Shown piece after piece: positions 1-11,047 of a DNA stretch of 64,000 nt (positions within the stretch are counted from its first letter, which is position 1; the number at the start of each line of letters is the position of its first letter). The notes below the pieces were generated by a model. The model was not told where the DNA came from. It did no database searches and saw only the letters and a list, made by a program, of their open reading frames with translations. A program made the position numbers and the translations under genes. This DNA comes from Pseudopyrenochaeta lycopersici (taxonomy: Eukaryota > Ascomycota > Dothideomycetes > Pleosporales > Pseudopyrenochaetaceae). The stretch lies in contig NHZP01000080.1 of assembly GCA_003313425.1 (NCBI GenBank), positions 62,001 through 126,000 on the forward strand. Reading direction: 5' to 3'.

Positions 1-156
1 CATCGCCATCAAGCTGTTTGACCAAGCATCCTTTGTGAAGCGAGTGCTTCCCGCAGCCTTTTTGAATCATATCCTGAAACTCCTCAAAGTCTCTCTTGCG
101 TGCGAGATAAATAAAAAGCTGCTGCTGAAGAAAAGGATTCAATCGGCTATAGCACG

Positions 157-347
157 CAGTGTGGCCAGTGGATGGAACGGATCGTCGATCCAATCCAGCG
201 CCACACAATCCAGGAGTATTCAGTCCAATCCAAATCTAGTCTCGCTTAGACACGCTGTGCCTGAGGCAGAACTGATTGGACTGAATATCCCTGCGTTGTG
301 TGGCGTTGGATTGGATCGACGATCCATTCCATCCACTGGCCACACAA
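157..347. mobile_element. hAT-type MITE (palindromic, 191 bp)
   Basis: The two halves are near-perfect inverted copies: about 70 bp starting GTGTGGCCAGTGGATGGAA at the left reads back from the right end at 345. The whole is flanked by a perfect 8-bp direct repeat, ATAGCACG, at 149-156 and 348-355. An 8-bp target duplication and a terminus beginning CAGTG fit the hAT superfamily. It has no coding capacity; open frames across it are a by-product of the palindrome. It would need a transposase supplied from elsewhere. Confidence 0.88.
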
Positions 348-355
348 ATAGCACG

Positions 356-813
356 TGACGAGAAGGTCCATGAAGTAGAGGAAAGAAAGCTGAAAGAGTA
401 GCGTGACGAGCAGAGAAGCTCGAAGAAGCTGCGGAATGGAAGGAAGAAACCATCGTAAGAAGGCGGCAGTAAGGAAGCCAAAGGAAGAGCTGCGGTAGGT
501 ACGAAAACAGCTGCAAAATCAAAAGGGTCGGCCATTAATTGCGGGGGAGAAGTGCGGGGGGGAAGGAGTCGGCAAGGTGGCGAATGAGGGACGAAAGAGG
601 GTCATGGAAGGGATGAATCAGAGGCGCGGATTGGGAGGCCAAGCTTAACCCCTGCAAATAGATTGTTCACACGGGCACACCTGACTTTTCCCGGCGAAGT
701 CTATTTTTAGGCACTTCAAATCCTCTTCTATCATCTTCACTCTTCACCTGATATTCTCTTTCTTCTGAGAAACCGTAAGAGAAGTGCACGATCTCCATGA
801 TCAATATGTCAAT
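356..813. other. Upstream region of the HSP70-like gene
   Basis: No gene seen. It contains a purine-rich stretch (about 400-610) and a pyrimidine-rich stretch (about 720-770) just before the start codon, typical of fungal core promoters. No clear TATA box or named operator was recognised. Confidence 0.4.
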
Positions 814-2605
814 ATGAGAGACTGGATATCATTCCCATGTTTACAGCTCCTCATTACTTCGATATGTCTCGTCTCTCCTGTCACATGCTACTACGACCAT
901 GGTTCCAGGTACTGGAATGGCAAGCCGGATCCAATAGGGATTGACTTTGCTGCTACATATGCGTGAGCATTCATACCAATTTTCATCTCAAACTGTCATG
1001 TATCTGATATCGTGTAGAATTGCGGTCTATGCCGACAGCGAAAACAATTTCACCGTTTTAGGCCTTGCTCACGGCTTGTCTGAAAACGGCAACGATTATG
1101 CGCGATATGTGGAAGCCCTGCATGCCCAAACAACAAACTGGGGATCTCTAAACCCAATAACTGACGATAGTGCTCAATTCGAGTCAGATAGGTGGTACGA
1201 GCAGGCTGCAAGTCGAGTCTCTTCGTCGTACCAGGAGGTCAAATGGAGAGCATGCAGAACTGTGCGGCCACTTCTAAAGACGACCGAGTTCTTCCACCAG
1301 ATCTGCTGTCCAAACAATGCCTACGAGCCTCGACTCCCAGAATCCAAATATCGACACCTCGTCTCTCAGTACGAACGCACAATGCAGCTCAAACGCCTCG
1401 TGACAAAATTCTTCCGCCCTTCAACGATCCCGCAGCCTCTTACCAAGAGCGAGTTTGTGTTCTTGATATACCAGCTTCTCGTCGACCTCAAGTCTCAAGC
1501 CCAGAAAGAACAAAACATCAGTATCACATCCGCTGTACTCGGTGTTCCACCCTGGGTGCCGTACGAATTGAGAGACTTATTCGATGAAGCAGCTTTTCTC
1601 GCTGGCATTGGTACATTCAATTCACCATTCGACAGACCTTATAGCCGAGTTAAATTATCCGTCAAGACAGCTTCGCCTAGCTCACAACAACCCAACAAAA
1701 CAGTCATGGTTCTAGACCACGGGCAATACCATTTCAGCGCCCACCATTTTGTAATGGACAAGTGGAACGCGTCCGTAGAAAGATTCTCTTCGAGAGCAGC
1801 AACCTTCGGCTCACGTTGGATCTGGGCAAATCTCGGAACTAGGCTCATCGATGACTTGAACTCAAACGTGACGGAAGAAGAAAAGATCCTGCGGGGAAGC
1901 GTTTCAAGGAATGAGCTCTTGAAGGTCATAGATGCTAGGAAAGTTATCAAACACAGCACACAGTGGCCAGAAAATCTAGAGTTTACCAATCGAAGCAAAA
2001 GTGTCAATATTACAGAATTTAGTGGACGGACAAGATCCTTTAACATGACGGGAGTCGATGTGCAAGAAACCGATGAGCAATATGCTGCCCATGTAATAGG
2101 CCTCGTACAGCACCTTCTTCTCCGCCATGATATGATGACAGAACATCTCCAAGCTCGTCCTGATTGGGAAACTATATCGAAGCTACCGAGTGACGAACGC
2201 TGGAACCTATCTCTCGACATAGCCGCTAGCGTTACACCACCTGCAGACACCGGATCCTGGTTCAATAGCGTAGATGAAATTATCATTCTTGATGACGGAT
2301 GGGAAGCCGAGCTGCTGCATCAAGCTGCTAGGAAAGCACTTGGGTGGAAAGACGCAGTACGCAAAAATGGGAAGGGGATTTGTATCCCACCTATTGAGAA
2401 TGCCGCTAGGGGGGCGGCATTGAAGGCGATGCAATTGGTAAGGTCGTATGAGAATAGGCAGAGAGAGGCGGTAGAGATGAGAGAAAGCTATGACGAACGT
2501 CTAAGAAAGCAGGGATGGGATGGCAAGGAAAATCGAGCATGGTTTCTGTGGAGAGTGCAGGAAGAGTATATGAGGAAACTGAAGGACGAGAGAGATGAGA
2601 TTTAA
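814..2605 (+). CDS. Secreted/ER HSP70-like (actin-like ATPase fold) protein, divergent
   Basis: Two exons, 814-962 and 1018-2605, joined over a 55-nt GTGAGC..GTGTAG intron, give 578 aa. The start is ATG 814; upstream in-frame sequence reaches only a GTG at 784. Residues about 1-25 form a hydrophobic signal peptide ending near VTCYYDHG. The phosphate-1 loop GIDFAATYA is placed exactly where HSP70 has GIDLGTTYS, and the exon junction falls inside it. Near residues 440-465 a stretch (IIILDDGWEAELLHQAARKA) resembles the HSP70 adenosine motif but lacks its glycines. This suggests an HSP70-fold protein entering the secretory pathway, possibly with weakened ATPase activity. A family match is likely; a chaperone role is inference. 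No stops or frameshifts. Confidence 0.72.
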
Positions 2606-3239
2606 AATGGAATACTTGGAGCCAGTGATTCTACTCATACGCTACTCCAAATGGAATATGCACAGGAACTGATTCCATATTAGTACAAGCAACATGTACT
2701 TCAGTCTATCCATCACGAACTGCCACCCTTCGACCAAGCATAGCTTCAGGACGATCTCAAACCTCAATAATGCTATCGCCTCAAATGCTATCCTCTCCAT
2801 ACCAATATGGCAAATGCCACCCGACGCGCGGTTAAGACGAAACTGGAGGACAGCCGAGTAAAGGCTGGCTATAAGCGTCTACAGCGCCATTTCAATTGAG
2901 CAAATCAGAGTGCTACGAAGAAAGAGAGTTACGTTCAGGACATTCGGGCACGGGGCTGCCGAAAGGAACAACTGCATTAAATCAGTCTCAAATAGGTGAA
3001 AGTGATGCTAAAAGGCCTATCGTATGCGTCTGCCTCTTCGTAGCTCAATCTATTCCATTGTCGCCGACCAAACAGAGCAAGACCGTTGTCCACCTTGAAG
3101 TTCTCACGGGCCAGCAACTATGCCGACAAGATCGCTCAGCGAAGTGTCCAATTTCGGCGTGGGTGTGCCTGGTAGCCTCAAGGGGTCCCATTCTGGCTCC
3201 GGCTTTGAAGCCCGTTTTCGCTGAGATCTGTTTGAACTA
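2606..3239. other. Intergenic, no gene supported
   Basis: Open frames here (for example 2896-3285 on +) show no recognisable family. The right part (from about 2950) may be further decayed sequence of the acetyltransferase relic on the minus strand: some residues (IGHFAE) resemble the family, but the match is too weak to extend the feature. Confidence 0.4.
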
Positions 3240-3599
3240 TTCGCAGTGGAAAGGTGCTATAATGTGTACATTTCTGCCAAGGTGACCAATTATAGGACGC
3301 TCTTCAGCATGGGGTGGTATCTATCTTGCTGCTATGATGGCCTTGAGACAGCGTCCGCGCTCTTCCTTTGCGATAACCACTAGGGCGTTGGCAGTACTGT
3401 TGAATTGATATACCGCTCTTGTGCAATGTGCACGTTCGTCCACCAACTGCCTATCAAATGGTAAGAAGGGCTGGCCAGCCAACATTTTCTCTTTCTCAGA
3501 TTTCTGGATCAACGGCTGCGGTGCATAGTACACTCGACGGCGCAGTAGTGGCTCAAATAATGACCCAAACACCACTGTTTCGGACCCAAATGCCACCAT
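3240..3599 (-). pseudogene. Maltose/sugar O-acetyltransferase relic
   Basis: Reading leftwards from 3599, the frame carries the maltose-acetyltransferase N-terminal signature (SEKEKMLAGQPFLPFD, then ERAHCTRAVYQFN). It then meets TAG at 3321-3323 and continues in the same frame as IPPHAEERPIIGHLGRNVHI and APFHCE, which is the start of the hexapeptide acyltransferase domain (family consensus PPFxCDYG). A second in-frame TAG follows HCE. The left-handed beta-helix repeats are not recognisable further on, so the enzyme cannot be made. The stops are compatible with CAG/CGG-to-TAG change. A second, shorter fragment of the same family lies at 30421-30621. Confidence 0.7.
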
Positions 3600-3721
3600 T
3601 TTATTAGTGGGCTTCGCGCCTTCCCAGACGCTCTCGGGCAGTAGACAAAGCAGCAGTAGCCTTGCATAAAGGGAAATGCCAAAGTTGGTATTATAATAGA
3701 TCTAAATCTCTATCCAATGTC

Positions 3722-5870
3722 TCACGATTGGTCCCTTCGCGCTCTTTTCCTTGATCGCGTTGATAGCGCTGGAGGCTCTTCGCTTTGGACATTACTCTCC
3801 CATCCATCTCTACTTGCCATAGATCTTTTGTTTCCACCTGGTGGGTTTGATGTGGCATTAATAGCGATATTTGGAACAGAGCTAGATGTCCCGAATGTAA
3901 AGGTATTGTTTGTAACTGTGGATTTAATGTAAGTGACTTGTGAAGCGGCTAGATCTGCTTGAGAGCTGCTGCTGCATTGCTGGTTATCCACGTCTGGCCG
4001 CAGCTGCTGGTCTACAATTGGCTGGGATACTGGCAGTTCAGCTGATGGGGGCCGCAAGGTTGAATGCTCTGCTGCCGTTGTAGATGCCTGTGCCCCATGA
4101 ATTTGACCATTTTCGTTGTTTCCGTCCCCGTTTCCTGCCTGCCTAGCAGCTCTAATTCCCTGAGCCTGGTGACGTTCTCTTATTGCCTCGATTTCCGTGA
4201 GGCTCGCTTGTATAGCTCTGATCCGTTGCCATAAGGCACTGTGCTCCCTTGAGTCTGACGGTTGGGAAATCAAAGATGGGCTGGATACGGTTTGACCAGG
4301 AAGTCGAGATGATACCCCTTGATTAGGTATGGCCTGTTCGGGATAGTGCTGGATAGGTGTAATCTGACTAGGACGATTTGACGTATCCGGGCGTTGTTGG
4401 GAATATGTTGCGCCTGATTGATACTGGTATCGAGTCTCATTCTGCTGCTCCTTCCGACCGCTTGATGAGGCTAGATTTCCGAGTCTCCGGGCCTCTGTCT
4501 CTCGCGTCCTTCGCTTCATCCTTTTCTGGACTGGGCGACCTCGCGAGGGAGCGCCAGGAGGTGGCTTTGTAACGCCATCAGGCTCGAGATCGTCCAGTAA
4601 AACTGGTAACAGAGAGTACTTGTACTGCTCACGATACTCAGATATCTCGTAGAACTTGGCAATATAATTCTCAGGTTTAGCATTGAAGAACCGACAGACG
4701 GCAATCGCATGTCTACAAGGAATTTTGTGATCCTGAAAAGCGAGACAAGAGCATTTCTGAGCTTTGAGCTGAACGAGACGAGTATTCCGGTCCCCTGGGT
4801 TTGCTCGGTATGCCAGAGCTACCATATTCTCGCGCTCTTGAGGAGTCACAAGGTACTGGCTACTCTCTTCGAGCTCTTTCCGGAAATATGCCATGGCATA
4901 GTTGGTATACTTTTCGTCTTTCTGGGTCTTATGACGTCTTTCGTAGAACTTCGACATCATATATGTCCATATATGATGGAGTGAATGGAGAATTGGCAAG
5001 TCACGAGCCTCCTATAGCTTGATCTTAGTCCGAATAGAATAGCAGGCTTCTAACTGATCCACCTACCATCTATGCGCTATTTATCGATTCGGAAATATTG
5101 GAACATGTTTGACCGAACCGTGGGAAATCGACCAGTGGTGCATATGATGTTGCGTAGTGCTTTGTATTGATCTGGTCCAGATAGTGACGTGCAGGAACAG
5201 AAAGAGACTCAATCTGGTCCAGAAAAGCTTTGAATTTAGCCTTGTTCTCCACCAGGCAAGCAGCTCTGAATATACTCTCAACCTTCCTTCCAAATTCGTT
5301 TCCGACATTCTCGGCAAGATGTTGCGTGCAGTGATAATGGAAAGCTTTTGGGAAAACCTCTGCGATGGCTGGAGCCAGACCTTTTGCTCGATCGCTGACG
5401 ATTGTAAGATGTTCGAAATCGTCACATTCTTTCTCGTTAGTATCGAGGTTGTCCAGAAAGTATTCCCTAAAACCATGCAGAAAGTTGAGCCACGATTCTT
5501 TGGACTCGCTTCTGGCGAATCCCCACATCAATGGTAGGATCTCCTCGTTGGCGTCAAGTGTTGTAAGAACAAGGAGAACCAAGTTCTTATCTGACTTCAT
5601 ATGGGCACCGTCAACACAGAGAAACTGTCGGGAGTGCCAAAATGCATAAATACAAGCTCTTGGTGCCACGTGACACCACTCGAAGAATCCATCATCATTC
5701 CTCGAGATGGCAGCGTTCGCTCTGGAAGTAGCATAGTACCGATGGACCTAACTGGAGGCCGACCAAGGGTTGATCCATCTGAACATGTTGATCGTGCCGT
5801 CATTCTCGAAAAAATCGTGCATATGCAGTGTAGCCCTAATCTGCACCCAAAGCAGCCGTCGTACTAACAT
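3722..5870 (-). pseudogene. MULE (Mutator-like) transposase, nearly intact but stopped
   Basis: One frame runs from about 5870 to 3722 through the MULE domain. Seen in order: HMHDFFENDGTINMFRW, LCVDGAHMKSDKNL (first catalytic Asp), LTIVSDRAKGLAPA (second Asp), FHYHCTQHLAENV, a SESINSA segment, then the SWIM zinc finger CSCLAFQDHKIPCRHAIA and a long polar Gln/Ser-rich tail ending at 3722. Two TAG stops interrupt it: 5748-5750 (before VHRYY) and 5070-5072, where relatives are expected to have Trp (TGG to TAG). An intron of 55 nt, 5012-5066, restores the frame into EARDLPILHSLHHIW. Terminal inverted repeats were not found by eye. With only two stops it is a young relic. It could still donate domains or be mobilised in trans. 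Confidence 0.85.
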
Positions 5871-6555
5871 TTACCTCAGCTTTGGTGCTGGCCGCGTGAC
5901 CGCGTGTAGGGGCTCTGGTCTAGCAGGCGTCGTGCAAAGGCAGAAGCAGCCCTCAACATCTTGCACTAAACTGCAGAGGAGATGGTCTAGGACCCTTAAT
6001 GCAACCGTACCACTAAGCCGTGCGGGAGCTGCGTTGTCGTTGGCGTCCAATTTTTCCGTCGAGGTCCAAGGTCCATGTTTCTTGGGCGGCGCGGGTCCAG
6101 GGGTTTCCTAGATCGCGCTGCCAACAAACCAGCGACCCGAAAGGGTGGAGATGACGCTGCAGCCGTCTGACCAAGCCTGAAGCCGAGGCATCCACTACTG
6201 ACACATCGACTGCGGCAACCTCGCAGACTTAGAGAGAAACTCTCTCCCTTCATGCATACGGTGGAATCAGTAGATGCGCAGCTGCATTTGCTTTGCTGAT
6301 CTCCTAGAGTTTAATTACACTTCAGTAGCATCTCTCAAGATGCTAAAAAAAAATTGTGTGTACAGTTTGGGACATATCTTGATCGTGTTCCAGGTCACAA
6401 TAAGAAGTCACGATACGAGCTCATTTAATGAGGGACACAAGGCAACGCGGGGTAATTGCCTTGTTCTTAGGCAACTGCCAACATAATAGAAGGCTGCAGC
6501 TGTGGCTTGCAGAAAGCCACAATCCATCAGCTTGTTATTCCACAAGCACAATGTC
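5871..6555. other. Non-coding; probable MULE 5' flank and spacer
   Basis: No supported gene. The first few hundred bases are GC-rich and may belong to the MULE 5' end, but no matching inverted repeat was recognised near 3600-3720. The rest shows nothing distinctive. Confidence 0.35.
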
Positions 6556-6565
6556 CAGTGTGTCC

Positions 6566-6677
6566 AACAAGCAAGTAAAGTAAAAATCTACCCCTTTACT
6601 TTACTTGCTTGATGAAAACATTTACTTTACTTGCTTGCTTGACGAGAATCCTTTACTTTACTTGCTTGCTTGACATT
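6566..6677. repeat. Subterminal repeats of hAT element A
   Basis: TTTACTTTACTTGCTTGCTTGA or close variants occur three times in direct orientation, and once inverted as GCAAGTAAAGTAAA right behind the terminus. Such arrays are typical transposase-binding sites inside hAT ends (family knowledge); binding here is inference. Confidence 0.75.
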
Positions 6678-6715
6678 ACTTGGTGGTATTTCCTGATTTT
6701 GAATCTATGATAGAC

Positions 6716-7983
6716 CTATGAAAGCATACCGGTTCGAAGAAGGTGCTTTTGACATTCGATCGCTGCCACAGTGTCTGAATTGAGGCGATTTCGTTCATCT
6801 GTGATGACCTTCTTCGTTTGTGAGAATACGCGCTCACACTCAGAGCTCATTGCCGGACAACTGAACAAATCAAACGCCATCTTAGAGAGCACAGGGTAAT
6901 CAGATGCATGGTGAACCCACCACTCCAGAGGATCCTCGACATCCTGATCTGCTTTATTAGACCTAGCCATAAACTCATCAAGCTCAGAGGTGAGTTTTGT
7001 ACGCTTCCTTCCTCGCGCAATAGACGCTGAAGTAGCGGCGAGCCGTTGACGACGCTTACGAGCTTGCTGGAAAAGATCAAGCGCAGTATCGCTATCAGTA
7101 GTAACCTCATTATCCTCCTCTTGTGTTGATTCAGCTATATCTACTTCCACAGCTGCTTCCTCGTAGCGTGCGTACACATCCTGCACTACCCGCTTTGCCT
7201 CAGCGATCCATTTCTTCTCATGACTCCATTCGAGCTCGAAATAGGTAAATTTGTTCGCAGGATGCAGGGCAACGGCGCATCGGTACGCTGGCGTAGCATC
7301 CGTAAGGGTGTAGTATTCTTCAAGCTTGGTGCGGGCAGTATCAATGGCGCATGAATAGTATTCAGAAACCTCCTCGGGGTGATCGTCTGCGAACTTTCCA
7401 GCCTCCTGGAGCTTCTTAAAGAGGATATCAAGAGACTCCAGTGTCTCATAGAGTGAGCCATGTGCTCCTTCAAGGCCAGCTTTATTAGCCCGGCCTTCCA
7501 TGCGTTTGGTCAGGTCTTTAAATGGTTTCAAGACATGGAAGATGTGCTCCAAATCAGCCCAATCACGCGGGGTAACTATATCCTGTGAGATATCGTATCC
7601 CTCACCACTATGGTTATAGTGGAGAAAGAATAGATCAATTGCGTGGCGGAGCTTGAGAGCTCTCTCGATCATGGCATACACAGAGTTCCAGCGGACGCCG
7701 CCGTCGACCAATAACCTAGTGTAGAGTTGTTCGATGCTGCCTTGATTGTACGCCTGCAGGATATACCGTTTCAGAAGCTCCCGCCGCTGGTCACTCCGGT
7801 TAATCCACACGCAGAAGTTGTGGAGCTTACCGATAAAGCTCTGCTTCCTCCATATCTCAAATCGCTCATCGTCGGATGCGCCACAGAGCTCTTTCTCCAG
7901 CTTGCTGACACCCTGCCCAAAGAGGAGAGCTTTGACAATGAGATTCAGTATATGGCCGACGCATCGAAGGCGGCTCTGCTTCG
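6716..7983 (-). pseudogene. hAT transposase C-terminal half (element A)
   Basis: The frame is open from 7983 down to 6716 without stops. It starts inside the catalytic core (RLRCVGHILNLIVKALLFGQ), continues through FIGKLHNF, GGVRWNSVYAMIERAL and DWADLEHIFHVLKPF, and ends in the hAT dimerisation domain (DYPVLSKMAFDLFSCPAMSS, ECERVFSQTKKV). No ATG opens it; the first in-frame start-like codon is a GTG at 7808-7810. The absence of stops or frameshifts suggests recent truncation rather than long decay. Confidence 0.85.
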
Positions 7984-10812
7984 CAGGGTTGCTATGTATA
8001 TTTTACTATTCATGAATAAAATACTATACATAAACTATTCACAATGAATATGTATAGTTTTGAGGGCTTGAATATGATTTGTATAATACATATATTCAGT
8101 CAGAGATTTATATATGAAATAGCTAGAAATTTGAAAGATTTCAAGTACAATTAGCTCTCAATATGAGGCTATTCGGCTACAGTGCATGCCCTATACTAGA
8201 AACGTGATAGGGTACTTGGCATTTACACACTGGGTCCTGTACTACTAAAATACATCTTACCTATCAGATCTATTAATAATTTGATCCTAATGTCGTCGTC
8301 AACACCCGAACCTTCATTAAATACATCAATTGTAGCCTCTGACAATTCGTCTGACGTATCCGAACTTGATTCTGCGTTGTTTGACGGCCTTACTGTCGCG
8401 GAAGACTCTACCCAGGCTGATGCCCTAATACGCCCCCGAAAACAACGTTGTATACGAGCCAAGTCAACATGGGACCTATACAGGAGGCCAAAGGAAGGTG
8501 AATTAAAGAAAAGGGGTAACCGGAACTGCTGGTACTGCTCAATCTGTAATAAAATGGAATATTTAAGTGGAAACGCGCGTACGCACCTTAAGGAACACCA
8601 TGGGATTGTTATAGCTCCTGAAGGCAATCTCGTTAGGAAAGCTTCGGAAAATAATATTCAAAATATGATGCAGAAGCAGGCAATCCGCGCAGAAGCTACA
8701 GCCCAGAAGAAGCTGGATAGGCAGCTTAAAGAGTGCATTAATAAGCCCCTGGTTCGAGAGGCCCTCGCAGAGCTTATCGTCGTTCGAAACCTTCCGTACA
8801 GTGCAGTAACCTGGCCAGAGCTACATGCACTTATCCAATCGGTAAATTATATGGCCAAAGACGTTCTTCCAACTAGCCATACGACTATTAGTAATATAAT
8901 TCGCGAATCGTACGAATTAGATAAAGAGGTGCTTAAGAAGAAGCTCAAGACATCTATCTCATCCATACACTTAGCGCTCGACGTCTGGTCGTCACCAAAT
9001 CGGAAGAACTTTCTAGCGATAGTGGCACATTTTGTCGATTCAGAATTCAAGCGTCGTAAGGCTCTCCTTGCTCTACCCTACCTACCTGATAGCCACGGTG
9101 GTGACGATCAAATTGACCCTCTATGGAATACGATTACCGAGTACGAAATACTAAATCAGATTGGCTACTGCGTCGGCGATAACCACGGTTCGAACGATCT
9201 ACTATTAAGGCGCCTTGCCCGTCGCCTTGATGAAGCAGGATTCGCTACCTATTTGAACGCTACCCAGCGTCGAATTCGCTGCCATGGCCATGTAATCAAT
9301 ATAGCCATACAAGCCTTCTTCTTCTGCCCAGATAAGGCGGCTGTACAGGCCGCATTCGAAGCTGCTAGAAAGCAACTTCAAGACAACGACACTATCGATC
9401 CGGATGATATAGATGCGATCGTTCAGAAACAATTCCGAAAGTCAAAGCTTGGCAAATATGCATTTCGCAAGATGGGGCCTATTGGTAAGCTTCATAACAC
9501 TGTAGTTACTATTCGATCCACCAATGCACTCTACCAAGCGTTTGTACGGCTCGCTGGCCGTATTATACCTCTAGACAACGAGACTCGATGGAATTCTTGG
9601 TACACAATGATAAAAGTAGCGCTGCTACTTAAGCGCTATATAATCAAGTTTCAGGAAGAGCACTACACTAAGTTTGATGATGATATACTATCACCAAGCG
9701 ACTGGGCGCTTCTGCAAGACGTTGCGAACTTCCTCCAACCGTTCGAGCGTATTACCAACGAGGTACAGCGTGATAATGCGACCCTAGATCAAGTTTTATT
9801 TAGTATGGATTTCCTAGGATCGCATTTCCGGGCGTCAGATGTATGCACAGTAGTTATTTACATAGTCGCAATCACTAACTCGCGATAGGTCAAATACGCC
9901 GGCCAGCCGAAGTTACACAACGCGATTGACGCCGCATGGGCAGCCTTTGATGTGTATTACAGCCTTACCGACAAAGTAGTAGTGTACGGCGCAGCCCTAC
10001 TACTCGCACCTCATCGTCGCGATGCATACTTGAAGCGGGAGTGGAAGACAGATTGGAAGAAGAAAACTATTGATGCAACACGCCGACTTTGGGTGAATCA
10101 ATACAAAGATAAATACACTGCCGATGAAATACTAGATAGTGAGGATAGGAACAAGGAACCTGATGCGTACGACCTATTCGAACGAGCTCATGCGATGAAT
10201 TCGTTCGTCGACGAATTCGAACACTTCATCAATAGCCCACCGCTGGCCAAGCTACCTACTGGGACATCATCGCTAGACTGGTGGCTGCAGCCAGCCAATC
10301 GCCAGGCCTACCCGTCGCTCTCTCGTATGGCTATTGAGATCCTCTCTATTCCAGCTATGTCGGCAGAGCCGGAAAGGATCTTTTCCGGCGCCCGGAGGAC
10401 TATAAGCTGGTCAAGATTCAAGCTTGGCGCTGCTACTATAGAGAGGAGTGAGTGTTTGAAGAGCTGGCTTCGTACAGGGATTGCTGCCGACTGGAGGGAG
10501 CTACTGGACAGGCTGGATGAGGATGAGAAGAATGATGAGAACCAAGAGGTATTTGATGACGACAGCGACGGCTACACTACTACACCAAGCCAGGACTCGC
10601 GATAGAACTTTTGGCAGAACTCTACAGCCTCAAATCAAGGCCATATCACCTATTAGGTAAACTCTCGAACTTCAATACCTTGCTAAGACTGGTGATAGCT
10701 GCTTACTAATGTAATTCATGAATATGATTATGAATTGAATAGCGACAGCTGAATATGTATATGTATTGAATATAGGCCTACTATTCAAATCATTCAATAC
10801 ATGGCAACCCTG
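7984..10812 (+). mobile_element. hAT element B, full length (2829 bp)
   Basis: The ends are CAGGGTTGCTATGTAT at 7984 and its near-perfect inverse ATACATGGCAACCCTG ending at 10812. Both subterminal regions are rich in ATTCA/TGAAT motifs. The element encloses one spliced, uninterrupted transposase gene. The flanking octamers (CTGCTTCG left, AAATTCAA right) do not match, so there is no target-site duplication. Either one flank was lost with the missing half of element A, or the ends recombined. Confidence 0.85.
8290..10605 (+). CDS. hAT transposase with BED zinc finger (755 aa), apparently intact
   Basis: Exons are 8290-9840 and 9889-10605. The 48-nt intron GTATGC..GATAG has a CTAAC branch point and keeps phase 0. 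The start is ATG 8290; the open frame upstream only adds a TTG. A BED-type zinc finger is seen at residues about 70-105 (CWYCSICNKMEYLSGNARTH, then LKEHH). It is followed by the catalytic core with HLALDVWSSPNRKNFLAIVA, IRCHGHVINIA and ETRWNSWYTM, and by the C-terminal dimerisation domain (LDWWLQPANRQAYPSLSRM, SAEPERIFSGAR). No stops or frameshifts, so the element may be autonomous. It would act on the CAGGGTTGC termini that bound it. Confidence 0.88.
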
Positions 10813-11047
10813 AAATTCAAGGAAAATTAATTTTTCTTATCTTTAAAGATATATTATAATAAAAGAATTTTATTTTTAATTATACTCTTCACTAAACTAA
10901 AGTGTTAGCAAGGTTTTATAGATATTATTACTTTTAAAAGGATTAAATATGTAGATAGCAAGTAATTTTAGTATAAAAAGTGGTAGTTTTGGTGTAAAAT
11001 CGCTTAGCGGAAGAAACTTTTTTCATGTGACTGTATTCCACGAACTG
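10813..11047. other. AT-rich spacer
   Basis: Very AT-rich, no coding signal. The sequence right of hAT B shows no trace of the N-terminal half of hAT A that a simple insertion would have left here. Confidence 0.5.

Larger units (their letters stand above)
6556..7983 (-). mobile_element. hAT element A, 5'-truncated
   Basis: The left terminus CAGTGTGTCCAACAAGCAAG (starting 6556) is followed by subterminal repeats and then the 3' half of a hAT transposase on the minus strand. The homology ends abruptly at 7983, exactly where element B begins. The missing N-terminal half (BED zinc finger and first catalytic part) is not found on the other side of element B, so element A has lost its 5' portion. 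Confidence 0.8.

Noticed and set aside
35..535. Overlapping open frames on both strands around the first element
   Set aside because: They are produced by the palindromic MITE at 157-347 and have no family features.
2896..3285. 129-codon plus frame
   Set aside because: Lies antisense to the acetyltransferase relic; composition looks random.
7976..10820. 8-bp target duplication for hAT element B
   Set aside because: Flanking octamers CTGCTTCG and AAATTCAA do not match.
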